Shown here: piece after piece, positions 39,801 through 48,184 of the stretch
Numbering within the stretch: position 1 is the first letter of the stretch
Layout: every line of letters begins with the position of its first letter
Assembly: GCF_033115175.1 (NCBI RefSeq)
Contig: NC_084831.1
Coordinates: 10,760,540-10,824,539, forward strand
Length of the DNA stretch: 64,000 bases
From: Lepus europaeus
Lineage: Eukaryota; Chordata; Mammalia; Lagomorpha; Leporidae
Direction of reading: 5' to 3'
Position numbers and translations under genes: made by a program
Notes under the pieces: generated by a model
Database searches by the model: none
The model's input: only the letters and a program-made list of their open reading frames with translations
Told to the model about the DNA's origin: nothing

Positions 39801-41736
39801 AAAGGGGTGTTTCAGGTTTATAAAGGCAAGCAGAGTGATGGAGAGAGGAGAGATGGAGACAGAAAGAAAGGTCTTTTATCTGCTGGTTCACGCCCCACAT
39901 GGCCACAACGTCTTGGGGTAGGCCAGGCTGAACCCAGGAGCCTGGAACTCCATCTGGGTCTCTCACATGGGTGGCAGGGTCCAAGCACTAGGGCCATCCT
40001 CCATGCTTTCCCAGGTGCATTAGCAGGGAGCTGGATCAGAAGTGGAGCAGCCGGGACTCTGATATGGGATGCCAGTGTCACAAGCAGGGGCTTACCCCCC
40101 TGTGCCATGATGCCAGCCCCTAAAATTTCAGGTTTCCCAATGAGGGATGCTCAGCCTGGACATTGTTGGAATGGGAAACAGTGCCTATATATGTAGTTTT
40201 GAAAAATCTCCATTCGTTGTCCCCACTTAAGATGGGGAAACAGGAGCCAGTGCTGTGGCGTAGCAGGTAAAAACCTCTGCCCACAATGCCAGCATCCCAT
40301 ACAAGCGCCAGTTCTAGTCCTGGCTGCTCCACTTCCAATCCAGCTCTCTGCTATGGCCTGGGAAAGCAGTAGAAGATGGCCCAAGTCCTTGGGCCCCTGC
40401 ACCTGTGTGGGAGATCTGGAAGAAGCTCCTGGCTCCTGGCTCCTGGCTTCAGATCGGCCCAGCTCCGGCCATTGCAGCCATTTGGGGAGTGAACCAGCAG
40501 ATGGAAGACCTCTCTCTATCTCTGTTTCTGCCTCTCTATAACTCTGCCTTTCAAATAAATACTAAATAAATCTCCAAAAAAAATGTTGGGGCGAACAGGC
40601 TCAGAAGACTGGTTCCCACCCCTGGGTGCCTGGCCCCGCCCCAGCCAGCTTCTTCCCACCCCACAAGAGCTTTGTGACGGTCACAGTTGCTGAGTTCTCC
40701 CCACTGGGTTCTGACAGTAGGAGAGGCCCCGAGTGCCCATTTGGAACCTTAGGTTTCTTACATCCTCCAAGTAGCCCCAAGTCCACCTGAGCGATCTAGA
40801 GTGGAGTAGCACAGAAGAGCCACACGAGGGCGCCCTACCCAGGCTGGGCCTGGAGGAACACAGGTAGCAGTCCCTGGCCTGAGGCAAGGTGGCCACCTGT
40901 AACCCCAAAACTGTCTCTCTGGGACCACAGTCCCTGTGATCGGGTCCATGCAGCTTCCAAAAGGTGGCAGCTGGGCCTGAGCCAGGTCTCTGGACATGAA
41001 TTGTGCCCGATTGCAGGCTGGGGCGGGGGGACCCTGGTACAGGCCTGGGGAAAACATGATGAGGTCGGCAGAGCGTGGGCCTGAATTCCCATGCCCGACA
41101 TCCCGAAATCCTCTGGCGACTGAGATTTGGGAATAACAACCGTCCTGCCTGCGCGGAAGCTGCGTGGGCCGTGGAGCGACACGAGGACCCCGGCTCGGCT
41201 GGAGTCTCTCAGTCCCGGGTTTGGAAGCAGCGGCTGTTTCCCCACCTGGGAGGGAAGGGCCTGGACTGGACTCAGTGGTCAGCGGCCGTTCCTTGCAGGC
41301 CGGTGCGTGCTGCTGGCCTTGGCTGGGAAGCTGGCAGTGAGGGGGTTCAGGGCTCACGGGACCCGCCTTCTGATGGGACTGCTGGGGGCATCGGGGGCTT
41401 CCTCCGAGTGTCCTGCGGCCCCTGTAGCAGCTCGGCCATCACCACTCCCGTCTCGCTATGCGCCACGGCCCCTGCGTCTGTGTGGTCTTCATTCATGGAG
41501 CCCCCAGGGTGGGGGCCATGTCCCCTCTGCCCCCACCCCTGCTTTGGCAGGGCGCTCACGTGGTTGGTGTATTGGGCAGCTGCCGGGCCGGGGCTTACCC
41601 GTGCCTGTCTCCGTCTCCCCAGGACTGCAGCGTCCTCCTGTCGGTGGAGCCCACGGACCAGGGCTGCTACCCCCTCAACGACCACCTCTTCTGCAAGCCG
41701 TGCCACGTGAAGCGCAGTGCCGCGGGCTGCTGCTGA
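24893..41736 (+). CDS. FBLIM1: FBLIM1 (migfilin), filamin-binding LIM protein 1
   Basis: Seven coding exons join at 24893-25088, 31442-31623, 31990-32107, 33601-33770, 36549-36727, 37440-37557 and 41623-41736, all GT-AG, giving 358 residues (human 373 as recalled). Order: N-terminal filamin-binding strand (about 4-20), proline-rich VASP-binding region (66-160), LIM1 (168-220), LIM2 (228-279), LIM3 (288-351). The protein links filamin, VASP and kindlin-2 at integrin adhesions and cell junctions and is also reported in the nucleus. The ATG has G at -3 and +4. The linker after residue 40 is shorter than in human. Introns are C-SINE rich. Confidence 0.96.
25425..25720 (+). mobile_element. Old C-SINE (plus)
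   Basis: GGTTCAAGCCCCAGCTACTC, CCAAGTACTTGGGTCCCTGC, GGGGAGTGAACCGATGGGTG and CTGCCTTTCAAATTAAATGA; FBLIM1 intron. Confidence 0.85.
25721..26629. other. FBLIM1: FBLIM1 intron, unassigned
   Basis: Contains a perfect CRE (TGACGTCA, 25758-25765) and otherwise nothing recognised. Two similar stretches, around 25855-25880 and 26380-26415 (GGGTCTGGGGTGGG / GGCCCTGTCGCCT), suggest an internal duplication. Confidence 0.45.
26630..26870 (+). mobile_element. Older C-SINE (plus)
   Basis: TTGCTGGTGCTGTGGCTGGC to CTCTCTCTCTATCACTC; A tail degraded. Confidence 0.82.
27279..27614 (-). mobile_element. C-SINE (minus)
   Basis: Poly(T), AAGATTTATTTATTGCACTT, ending CCACAGCGCCGGCCCC. Confidence 0.92.
27615..27862 (-). 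mobile_element. Older C-SINE (minus), tandem
   Basis: ATTTATATGAAAGGCAGAGC to GCGGCCACAGTGCCAGGCGG, abutting the previous copy. Confidence 0.82.
27985..28245 (-). mobile_element. Degenerate C-SINE (minus)
   Basis: CACTGGTTCACTCCCCGAAC and CAGGAAGCTGGAGTTGGGAG are recognisable; the rest is diverged. Confidence 0.7.
28250..28600 (-). mobile_element. Older C-SINE (minus)
   Basis: TTTCTTCTACTTGAAAGAGT to CTCCGTGCCACTCGCCC; contains an 11-base G run at about 28309. Confidence 0.8.
28694..28908 (+). mobile_element. Ancient DNA-transposon-like repeat, 5' half
   Basis: CCGTCCAATAAAAATAGAAT, AACTTAAATTTTCTAGTGTC and CAGCATGTAATTATTATAAA fit the left half of a mammal-wide repeat that I cannot name with certainty. 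Its right half is cut off by the C-SINE inserted here. Confidence 0.55.
28909..29245 (+). mobile_element. C-SINE (plus), fairly young
   Basis: GGCTGGCGCCGCAGCTCACT to AAATAAATAAATAAATTAAT; flanked by near-identical ATTTACTTAGG copies. Confidence 0.9.
29269..29628. mobile_element. Head-to-head C-SINE chimera
   Basis: 29269-29372 reads as the plus-strand head (GAGCTGGCATTGTGACCCAG to TGCCTGGGAAAGCAG); 29373-29628 switches to a minus-strand body and head (ending CCACGATGCTGGCCC). The pair forms a potential hairpin. Confidence 0.75.
29638..29815 (-). mobile_element. Young C-SINE (minus), 5' truncated
   Basis: (GTTT)n tail, GACAGGCGGAGTGGATAGTG to TCTCCCATGCGGGTG; the tRNA-like head is missing. 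Confidence 0.88.
29816..30606. other. FBLIM1: FBLIM1 intron, unassigned
   Basis: No repeat or exon recognised. Confidence 0.4.
30607..30785 (+). mobile_element. C-SINE (plus), older
   Basis: GGGGCCAGCGCTGTGGTGCA to GGGGAGTGAAGCAAATAAAG; shortened. Confidence 0.82.
30804..30842. repeat. (GA)n microsatellite
   Basis: About 19 GA units in a C-SINE GA tract. Confidence 0.92.
31027..31285 (+). mobile_element. C-SINE (plus), nested, 5' truncated
   Basis: TGGTGGGCGCTGGTTCAAGT to AAATAAATAAACTT with a (GAAA)n tail; flanks AAAGCAGAGCA and AAAGTAGAGCA are the duplicated target. Confidence 0.85.
31442..31623 (+). CDS. FBLIM1: FBLIM1 coding exon 2: proline-rich VASP-binding region
   Basis: Encodes residues 66-126. 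Three LPPPP cores occur (85-89 within an eight-proline run, 96-100, 120-124) around the conserved GASLISDLEQLHL segment. LPPPP/FPPPP cores are EVH1 ligands, consistent with VASP binding. Acceptor CCTCACAG, donor CAG|GTACCT. Confidence 0.92.
31624..31989. other. FBLIM1: FBLIM1 intron 2, no feature seen
   Basis: Short GT-AG intron without recognised repeats. Confidence 0.6.
31990..32107 (+). CDS. FBLIM1: FBLIM1 coding exon 3: linker to LIM domains
   Basis: Encodes residues 127-165 and one base of Asp166. It carries a fourth LPPPP core (148-152) inside the acidic context EEELPPPPEE. Acceptor TCCTCACAG, donor ACAG|GTAAGG, phase 1. Confidence 0.92.
32108..33600. other. FBLIM1: FBLIM1 intron 3, no repeat recognised
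   Basis: The longest repeat-free intron of the gene, unusual in this SINE-dense locus. No exon or RNA gene recognised. Confidence 0.5.
33601..33770 (+). CDS. FBLIM1: FBLIM1 coding exon 4: LIM1
   Basis: A complete LIM domain in one exon. The zinc ligands are C168, C171, H190, C193 and C196, C199, C217, C220, with standard spacing. The exon starts by completing Asp166 and ends at Gln222 with phase 0. Confidence 0.96.
34125..34400 (-). mobile_element. Degenerate C-SINE (minus)
   Basis: AATGAATGAATGAATATTTG, GA tract, GGGAGTTGGATCAGAAAGGG to CACGCCCAGTCCCC. Confidence 0.7.
34740..34810 (+). mobile_element. Possible MER5A end (hAT-Charlie)
   Basis: GGCAGGTGACTCTGATGCAC followed by GGGGTTTGAAAGCTGCC resembles the MER5A 3' end. 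Confidence 0.4.
34811..35200. other. FBLIM1: FBLIM1 intron 4, unassigned
   Basis: No recognised element. Confidence 0.4.
35205..35600. mobile_element. Head-to-head C-SINE chimera
   Basis: 35205-35383 reads plus (GCCCGGTTCAAGTCCCGTCT, GGAGACTGGAATGGAGTTC); 35384-35600 reads minus (GAGCGTCCATCTGCTGGTTC to CCACAGCACCAGCCC). Confidence 0.75.
35714..36054 (+). mobile_element. Young C-SINE (plus), perfect 13-base TSD
   Basis: Full-length, pure A tail; ACAGAGCGTGTAG at 35701-35713 and 36055-36067 is an intact duplication. Probably among the most recent insertions here. FBLIM1 intron 4. Confidence 0.96.
36068..36548. other. FBLIM1: FBLIM1 intron 4, 3' part
   Basis: No repeat recognised before the LIM2 exon. 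Confidence 0.45.
36549..36727 (+). CDS. FBLIM1: FBLIM1 coding exon 5: LIM2
   Basis: Zinc ligands C228, C231, H248, C251 and C254, C257, C276, D279 form the second LIM domain. The donor GTACGC splits Arg282 (phase 2). Confidence 0.96.
36728..37439. other. FBLIM1: FBLIM1 intron 5, no feature seen
   Basis: No recognised repeat or exon. Confidence 0.5.
37440..37557 (+). CDS. FBLIM1: FBLIM1 coding exon 6: first half of LIM3
   Basis: Starts by completing Arg282 and reads KFAPVCSICENPIIPRDGKD onward, giving the first zinc finger of LIM3. Donor GAG|GTGAGT, phase 0. Confidence 0.96.
37822..38121 (-). mobile_element. C-SINE (minus)
   Basis: AAGATTTCTTTGAAAGAGTT to ACCTTGACATTGGCCC; FBLIM1 intron 6. 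Confidence 0.88.
38150..38500 (-). mobile_element. Degenerate C-SINE (minus), enlarged
   Basis: GTATTTGTTTGAAAGCTAGA to AAGTCAAACGTCTGCCCAG; about 50 bases longer than usual in the GA region. Confidence 0.75.
38590..38850. mobile_element. Ancient interspersed repeat, family not named
   Basis: TGATTGGCCCAGCGTGGGTC and GGACCAATCACTGTGGCTCT are phrases I associate with a dispersed mammalian repeat, but I cannot assign the family. Confidence 0.35.
39055..39215 (-). mobile_element. Degenerate C-SINE fragment (minus)
   Basis: CACCATTCACTCCCCAGATG and GGCTGGGCCAGAGCCAGGAG mark a partial copy. Confidence 0.65.
39216..39815. other. FBLIM1: FBLIM1 intron 6, unassigned
   Basis: No recognised repeat or exon. 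Confidence 0.4.
39818..40122 (-). mobile_element. C-SINE (minus)
   Basis: GGCAAGCAGAGTGATGGAGA to CCATGATGCCAGCCCCT. Confidence 0.88.
40243..40584 (+). mobile_element. C-SINE (plus)
   Basis: GGAGCCAGTGCTGTGGCGTA to AAATAAATACTAAATAAATC with A tail. Confidence 0.9.
40585..41622. other. FBLIM1: FBLIM1 intron 6, 3' part
   Basis: No repeat recognised. A CTCF-like CCACACGAGGGCGC lies at 40820-40833. Confidence 0.45.
41623..41736 (+). CDS. FBLIM1: FBLIM1 coding exon 7: second half of LIM3 and C-terminus
   Basis: Acceptor TCTCCCCAG; encodes 37 residues, DCSVLLSVEPTDQGCYPLND onward, ending KRSAAGCC before TGA. It supplies the last zinc ligands and the C-terminal surface implicated in kindlin-2 binding in human. 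Confidence 0.95.
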   Translation, partial: DCSVLLSVEPTDQGCYPLNDHLFCKPCHVKRSAAGCC

Positions 41737-42775
41737 GGACGCCCGGCCACGCCCGGCTGTGCGTGCACCTGCTCACCCACACGTCCCTCCTGAGCCTCCT
41801 TGGGGACCGGCCTGCGGCTCTGCCCACTGCGTCCCGGACACAGGCCTGGCCTCCTCCCAGCACCCCCAGACTTCCAGAAGGCTCCTGTGCCGTGAGCATC
41901 ACTCCGGGGGTCCCCGTCTGGCCCCTCGGTCCGCTGCTGGGGACAGTCGGGGCACAGCTCTGCGTGGACGCCTGTGCTGGGCCAGGTCCGGTGCAGGGCT
42001 GCACTGTTTGAGGAAACACTCCGAGGTCCAGCTTTGGGGAGATGCTGAGGTTTCCGGGGTGGGGAACCACGTGCTCGCCGTCTGAGGGAGAGAAGTCTCC
42101 ACATCCAGTGTCTCCCCTTGGCTCATAAAGGTACAGGAGGGTGACCCAAGGTGGCACAGCCCTGGACTTGCCAGGCCAGGCAGAGAGAGTGGTCCATGGC
42201 CACGCGGAGCCCTCGGCAGCCCCTCCGTCTGCCCCCATGCACTACCAGGAGCCGTCCACAGCTGTGGATTGGGGAGCAGAGCAGGGACTGGGACCGTGCA
42301 CACCCCTCCCTGCCCCTCCTCCTGCACGGCGGTGCCCCCAAGTCCCCACAGCCCTGGCCACCCTGAGCCCACCGCCTGCACGAGGCCACACCCACAAGAT
42401 CTTTCTTCCCCTTTAATTCCCAGGTGTGTAGTAGGGCTGCACGATTTAGACAATGTGCGCTCCTCTGGAGTGAGTGCGGCCTCCCGGGAGACCCCACAGC
42501 CGCCTGCGCTGGGCCCCACGGGGGCTTCCCACCCGAGCACGGCCTCAGCTGCGAGCAGCCGGGCCCAAACAGCTGCGTTCACCTGCGTTCACCTGCGTTC
42601 ACCTGCCGCCTCCCAGTTTTTAGCCTATGGATGACCTCTGACCCTGTTTTTTTTTTACTCACTTCCAGTGTTAGCCTTGAGCTAAGTGATGTATCCATGC
42701 AGTGCTACGGTCCTGTGTGACCAGTGTTTATTCCTCTTCCACGTACAAATAAAAGCGCACCTGTTAGCAGCTCCC
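41737..42775 (+). other. FBLIM1: FBLIM1 3' UTR and poly(A) signal
   Basis: About 1.04 kb of non-coding sequence runs from TGA to AATAAA at 42748-42753. It includes three tandem copies of a 10-base unit, CTGCGTTCAC, at 42573-42602. The cleavage site is estimated. Confidence 0.75.
42573..42602. repeat. 3 x 10-base tandem repeat in FBLIM1 3' UTR
   Basis: Three perfect copies of CTGCGTTCAC stand head to tail, about 150 bases before the poly(A) signal. Confidence 0.9.
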
Positions 42776-44050
42776 CCGTGGAAGGTCTCTCGCAGGGACT
42801 TGCCGGCCTTCGGCTGCAGCTCTAGGGAAATCTGTGTTGGGCCTCGGCTTGCGGCGGCACGAGGGTGGGGCAGGGGCCCGCCCCGTTCCCCTCGGAATGC
42901 TGGACTCAGCTTGGCAGGCCAAGGAACTCGGGTCCACCCCGTAGGCCCCGCCAAGGACCCGCACCTGTGCCTCACCGGTGCGCGGCTGCACGTGGCAGCC
43001 TAGGGGTCAGTAGCGGAGCCTTTGCTGCAGGGAGCCCTGACCAGGCACAGCCAGGCCCACTGCTGACCACCGCTCGCGTGTGAGTGCCGCGCCAGGGAGG
43101 TGTGTGTGGCAGGAAAGAGCCTGGATGCTGATCTACCTCTGCTGCCCGAGAGTGGGCACGCATTGTTAACGCACGGCGCCCGATGTCGCACTGTGTACGG
43201 GAGGGCGCAGTCCCAGCCTCTGCCCTGCAGGGCTGCTGCGAGAGGAAGAAGCTGGAGGCTGGCTCCATCCTCTGCCCGTGGCCTCGGGCGATCACGTTGG
43301 TGCGCCTGCGTCAGGCTGCGGGACCCTGGCCCGCCCACCACGGCTACAGGTGATGCTGTGCGTTCTGCAGCTACACACGCACAGCGCCCAGGATGCCTGG
43401 GAAAGCAGGGCCCAGGAAGGACCTAGGCTCTGGGCTGCTGCGGAGGGGTCTCGGGGAAAGTCTCGGGGACTGGGAGCCGGTCCCGACAGGTGCCATCGGG
43501 GAGCCTGGGCGGCTGGCGCCCTTAGATCTAAGCTGCAGAGCCCCGGCCAGAAGTGGTGGCGGGGGAGACAGGGGAACACGCTCATTTTTGCCATGGGCGC
43601 ACAGGCACGGGGCTCAGGGTGTGTCTGCCGAGTGGACTCACTTCCTCGTGGCCACGGTGACTGTGCAGTGAGTGAGCCTCGAGGTTGGAGCACACCACAG
43701 CCCAGCTGGGAAGACCAGGCCAGGTGCCCACTCTCCGCGGCCACTTGCCTCTCTTCCGTCGCCAAGATTGGTTTGGTTTGATTCTCCTGTCACTGAGGTG
43801 CCACCTTGTGTTTTGAGTCCGTGTGTCCCAGCCCGTGTGTGGTTGGTTGCGTTTGGAGGGGTTTACCTGGGTGAGCTCCTAGGGGGTGCCCGGCAGGTGT
43901 GTAGGTGGCTCTGCGGGGAACACGCCCGGGAGACACACGCCTGCTTTCCTCCCTCCCTCCCCAGTCTCATTCCCACTTCTCTTTCTGCTCCTGTTTGGAA
44001 GGCTCCAGACAAGGCATTCCAGGCAGAGATGATGTCCCTGCCCTCTGGGT
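42776..44050. other. Downstream flank of FBLIM1
   Basis: GC-rich, CpG-containing, repeat-poor. No gene recognised. Confidence 0.45.
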
Positions 44051-44054
44051 GCCA

Positions 44055-44812
44055 TCCATGGGGAGTGACAAAAATGTATTGTCCAGGCCGGCACCGCGGC
44101 TCAATAGGCTAATCCTCTGCCTGTGGCGCCGGCACACCGGGTTCTAGTCCCAGTTGGGGCACTGGTTCTGTCCCGGTTGCCCCTCTTCCAGGCCAGCTCT
44201 CTGCTGTGGCCCGGGAGTGCAGTGGAGGATGGCCCAAGTGCTTGGGCCCTGCACCCGCATGGGAGACCAGGAGACGCACCTGGCTCCTGGCTTCGGATCA
44301 GCGCGGTGCACCGGTCGCAGCACACCGGCCACGGCAGCCATTGGAGGGTGAACCAACGGCAGAGGAAGACCTTTCTCTCTGTCTCTCTCTCTCTCACTGT
44401 TCACTCTGCCTGTCAAAAAATAAAAAATAAATTTAAAAAATGTATTGTCCAGTCTGAGAGAGATAGTGTACACCCAGGTTCCTAGCAGCATCGCGGGCAG
44501 GAACTCCACTGTGCATCCGCAGGTGAATGGGTGAGTGCAACGCGGGGTCTACACGATGGACTGTCACTCGGCCTGGAGAAGGCTGCGAGGCCGTGGCTGA
44601 ACCTTGTGGATGTGATGCTGAGCGAAATAAGCCAGAGGGCGAACCCCTCGAGGCGTCACGTTGTAGGGACAGACAGTGGAAGAGTGGTCGCCAGGAGCCA
44701 GGTGCAGGTCAGAGCAGGGCATTACTGGTGAATGGGGATGGAGCTGCGGCCTGGGAAGAACAGAGTCCTGGAGATGGAATGTGATGACGGCCGCAGGACA
44801 GCGAGAGTGTCC
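44055..44812 (+). mobile_element. L1M 3' end relic, split by a young C-SINE
   Basis: Right part 44453-44812 contains TACACCCAGGTTCCTAGCAG, GGTGAATGGGTGAGTGCAAC, GCTGAGCGAAATAAGCCAGA and GGTCGCCAGGAGCCAGGTGC, the characteristic order of ancestral mammalian L1 3' ends. A short left part ends in the duplicated target at 44086. Confidence 0.75.
44087..44436 (+). mobile_element. Young C-SINE (plus), 16-base TSD
   Basis: Full-length; AAAATGTATTGTCCAG at 44071-44086 and 44437-44452 is an exact duplication, showing insertion into the L1M relic. Confidence 0.95.
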
Positions 44813-44813
44813 T

Positions 44814-45128
44814 GGGGCCGGCGCTGTGACGCTGGATTAAGCGGCCACCTGCAATGCTGGCATCGCCTAAGAGCGCCAAGTTTGCGGCTGCTCCCCTTCT
44901 GATGCAGCTCCCAGCTAATGCATCTGGGAAAGCAGCAGAAAATGGCCCAAGGCCTGGGCTCTTGCACCCACGTGGGAAACCTGGATGGAATTCCTGGCTC
45001 CTGGCTTCAGCCTGGCCCAGCCCCAGCCATTGCAGCCGTTTGGGGAGTGAACCAGCGGATGGACCATCTCTCTCCATCTCTCCTCCTCTCTCTGTAACCC
45101 TGCCTTTCAGATAAATAAACAATGGAAT
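44814..45128 (+). mobile_element. C-SINE (plus)
   Basis: GGGGCCGGCGCTGTGACGCT to TTTCAGATAAATAAACAATG. Confidence 0.88.
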
Positions 45129-45134
45129 TAAAAT

Positions 45135-45450
45135 GTAAGTTTTTTAAATTTATTTTTTATTATTTTGTTTCATTTCATTTGAAAGACAAATAGACACAGA
45201 GAGATCGTCTCCATCCTCCGGTTCCCTTTCCAGCTGCCGGAACAGCCAGGGCTGGGTCAGGCTGAAGCACGGAGTCTGCCACATACCCCGGGGTCTCCCA
45301 CATGAGCGGCAGGGACCCAGCCATCACCTGCTGCCTCCCAGGGTATACATAAGGGGAAGCTGGGCTCAGGAGTGGAGTCTTGGCTCTGCCCCAGAGATGT
45401 GCGTCTCACGTCTCGCAAGCAGCAATTTAACTGCTGCACCAACTCTTATT
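45135..45450 (-). mobile_element. Older C-SINE (minus)
   Basis: TTTCATTTGAAAGACAAATA, CCTCCGGTTCCCTTTCCAGC to CTGCTGCACCAACTC. Confidence 0.8.
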
Positions 45451-45569
45451 CTGGTGCGAAAAAAGTGTTTGAAATCCACACATTCAAGGAGTCTTTGGAG
45501 TTCATGGAAAATGCACTTGATGAAAACCCTGTGGCCGAGTTGAGAACTACACGTGTGGATGCCCCACAG

Positions 45570-45584
45570 CCACTAGAGGGCGAC
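45570..45584 (+). promoter_or_regulatory. Candidate CTCF motif
   Basis: CCACTAGAGGGCGAC matches the CTCF core closely. Occupancy is unknown. Confidence 0.45.
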
Positions 45585-46577
45585 ATGGGCCCAAGAACCG
45601 GGAGTCCAGGCCTCTCGCTGGGTCCTCCCGTTCTCCAAATGAAGAATGGAAATGATCCCCTCTCCTGCCCGCGGCCCCGGCCACGGTGAGGCTGAGAGGA
45701 CACCTAGAAGCTGAGCGGTGTGGCTGCGAAACTGACACCGGAGGGAGACCTGTGTCGTTGGCCCGACTCCCGCCCTAGGAGAGGCCCACCTGGAGGTCCT
45801 CGCGCTGCTACCTGGGGACAGAGGCTCCTGGGGCTCAGCCTGGGGGTGCTGAGCCTTTCCACTGGTCAGCCCGTCCCCGGGGGTCCCCCTTCCCTGGGGT
45901 CACACCCAGGTGCTTGGACGTAGAGGCTCTGTCCAGCATTGCCAGCGCCTCTGGGGCCACCAGATGCTGTTCCCTACCCTGCACATCCTCCACCACAGAC
46001 CCACATCAGAAACACCCACATTCTAGAAGGTTCTAAAACCCGTCATGTGACACAGATGCCAAAACCCGACTGGAAAAGCCTTTCCTGGGTTCAGCTCTTC
46101 CTCCTGAGTGGCTGGGCTCAGACTGAGGCCTCGCGCTTGCCATTCATTGTGAAAGAACCCTGAACCCTGCGGCTGAATCATCTTCCTGCTCAGAGAGTGC
46201 TGGTCAGAGACCACGGGGCGCACCCTGCCCGTGACCTTCCCTCTGCAGAAAACAACGTGCCTGTGTCAGCAGAAAACTATGCGCTGTCTGCACACACACG
46301 GCCTCCCACGGCTGGGTTCGGGCCTTCCTGGTCTTTGCGCCATTACACAGCCTGGAAATGCAGGGAGATCATCAGCTGTGCCCTCATTCCCGTGCTGCAG
46401 CAGCAGCTTGGCCTCCTCTTGTACGTCGGATCAACATTCCTGACCTGTGAAAGCCATTGATCCAGGATGCCCTCTTCCGCTGGCTGTAAGATCCCCTGGC
46501 TTCCTTGTGAATGACATAAAATGCTTGGCCAATATTCACTTTATATCTGTCTGGAACTCACGATCGCACCTTCTTTC
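45585..46577. other. Intergenic, unassigned
   Basis: No repeat or gene could be named with confidence. Confidence 0.4.
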
Positions 46578-46590
46578 CGAAGATTATCTT

Positions 46591-46923
46591 TTTTTTTTTT
46601 TTTGACAGGCAGAGTGGACAGTGAGAGAGAGAGAGAGAGACAGAGAGAAAGGTCTTCCTTTGTCGTTGGTTCACCCTCCAATGGCTGCCGCGGCCGGCAC
46701 ACAGCGCTGACCCGAAGGCAGGAGCCAGGTGCTTCCTCCTGGTTTCCTGTGCGGGTGCAGGGCCCAAGCACTTGAGCCATCCTCCACTACACTCCCGGGC
46801 CACAGCAGAGAGCTGGCCTGGAAGAGGGGCAACTGGGACAGAACCAGTGCCCCGACCAGGACTAGAACCTGGTGTGCCGGCGCTGCAGGCAGAGGATTAG
46901 CCTATTGAGCCACGGTGCAGGCT
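46591..46923 (-). mobile_element. Young C-SINE (minus), perfect 13-base TSD
   Basis: CGAAGATTATCTT at 46578-46590 and 46924-46936 flanks a full-length copy with T-run. Confidence 0.95.
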
Positions 46924-47045
46924 CGAAGATTATCTTCTTAGCACTTCCTTCACCAGGTGTCGATGGGCAGCTCCTTTCGGACAGGAGAGGTGCTGGGGGC
47001 CCTCGCAGTAGGCATCCTATTAAACAGTTAAGAGCAGCAGACAGG

Positions 47046-47330
47046 AGCTGGTCTGTGGCACAGTGGGTTAAGCTGCTGCTTGCAACAGCGACGTCCCATA
47101 CCTGAGCGCCAACTCCAGCCCCAGCAGCTCTACTTCTGATCCAGTTTCCTGCTAATGCCCTAGGAAGGCAGAGGAGGATGGCCCAGGTCCCTGCCACCCA
47201 GGTGGGAGACCCAAATGGAGTTCCTGGCTCCTGGCTTTGGCCTGGCCTGGACCTGCCTGTTATTGGCCATTTGGGAAGTGAATCAAAGCCAACAGATGGA
47301 AGAATTCTGTCTCTCTACCTTTCAAATCTT
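47046..47330 (+). mobile_element. C-SINE (plus)
   Basis: GAGCTGGTCTGTGGCACAGT to CTCTCTACCTTTCAAATC. Confidence 0.85.
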
Positions 47331-47638
47331 TTTAAAGATTTATTTTATTTGTGTAAAAGTCAGAGAGAGAGAGAGGTCTTCCATCTGCTGCTTCACTTCC
47401 CCAAATGGCCATGACAGCCAGGGCTGGGTCAGGCTGAAGCCAGGAGGCAGGAGCTTCATCCAGGTCTTCTCCAAGGAGGCAAGGGACCAAGGACTTGGGC
47501 CATCCTCCACTGCTTTCCCAGGCCATAGCAGAGAGCTGGATCGAGAGTGGAGCAGCCAAGGCATGAACTGGCTCCCAAAGGAGTTGCTGGTTAGTTGCAG
47601 CCTGCAGCTTTACCCACTATGCCACAACACCAGCCCCC
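47331..47638 (-). mobile_element. C-SINE (minus), tail to tail with previous
   Basis: AAAGATTTATTTTATTTGTG to CCACAACACCAGCCCCC. Confidence 0.88.
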
Positions 47639-47651
47639 AATAAAATAAATC

Positions 47652-47676
47652 TGAGAGAGAGAGAGAGAGGGAGAGA

Positions 47677-47712
<36 letters not shown>
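47652..47712. repeat. (GA)n microsatellite
   Basis: About 60 bases of GAGA/GGGA repeat. Confidence 0.95.
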
Positions 47713-47714
<2 letters not shown>

Positions 47715-47826
47715 AGGCAGATGGCAGTGATGCCCAAGGTCAGTCTCTGAATGGGAAAGGAGGGAGAGGAGGGGAGAAGGCGGCGGGCTGTGATCAGTGG
47801 CTTGGGCAAGGTCAAGACCTAAGTTC

Positions 47827-48184
47827 TGGGGTTGACACTGTGGCACAGCAGGTAAAGCCACTGCCTGCAGTACTGGCATCCCATATGGGCACCAGTTCGA
47901 GTCCCAGCTGCTCCACTTCTGATCCAGCTCTCTGCTGTGGCCTGGGAAAGTAGTGGAAGATGGCCCAAGTCCTTGGGTCCCTGCACCCACATGGGAGACC
48001 CAGAAGAATCTCCTGGCTCCTGGCCTCATCTTGGCACAACTCTGGCTATTGTAGCCATGTAGGGAGTGAACCAGTGGATGGCAGACCTCTCTCTCTCTCT
48101 CTTCCTCTCTCCCTCTTTGCTTCTGTTTCTCCATAACTTTGCCTTTCAAATAAATAAAATAAATCTTAAAAAAAAAAAAAAAAA
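47827..48184 (+). mobile_element. C-SINE (plus)
   Basis: GGGGTTGACACTGTGGCACA to AAATAAAATAAATC with long A tail. Confidence 0.9.

Noticed and set aside
41127-42011. Plus-strand 294-codon open frame overlapping the last FBLIM1 exon
   Set aside because: It runs through the intron, the acceptor and the coding exon in another frame; LIM3 in the correct frame explains the conservation.
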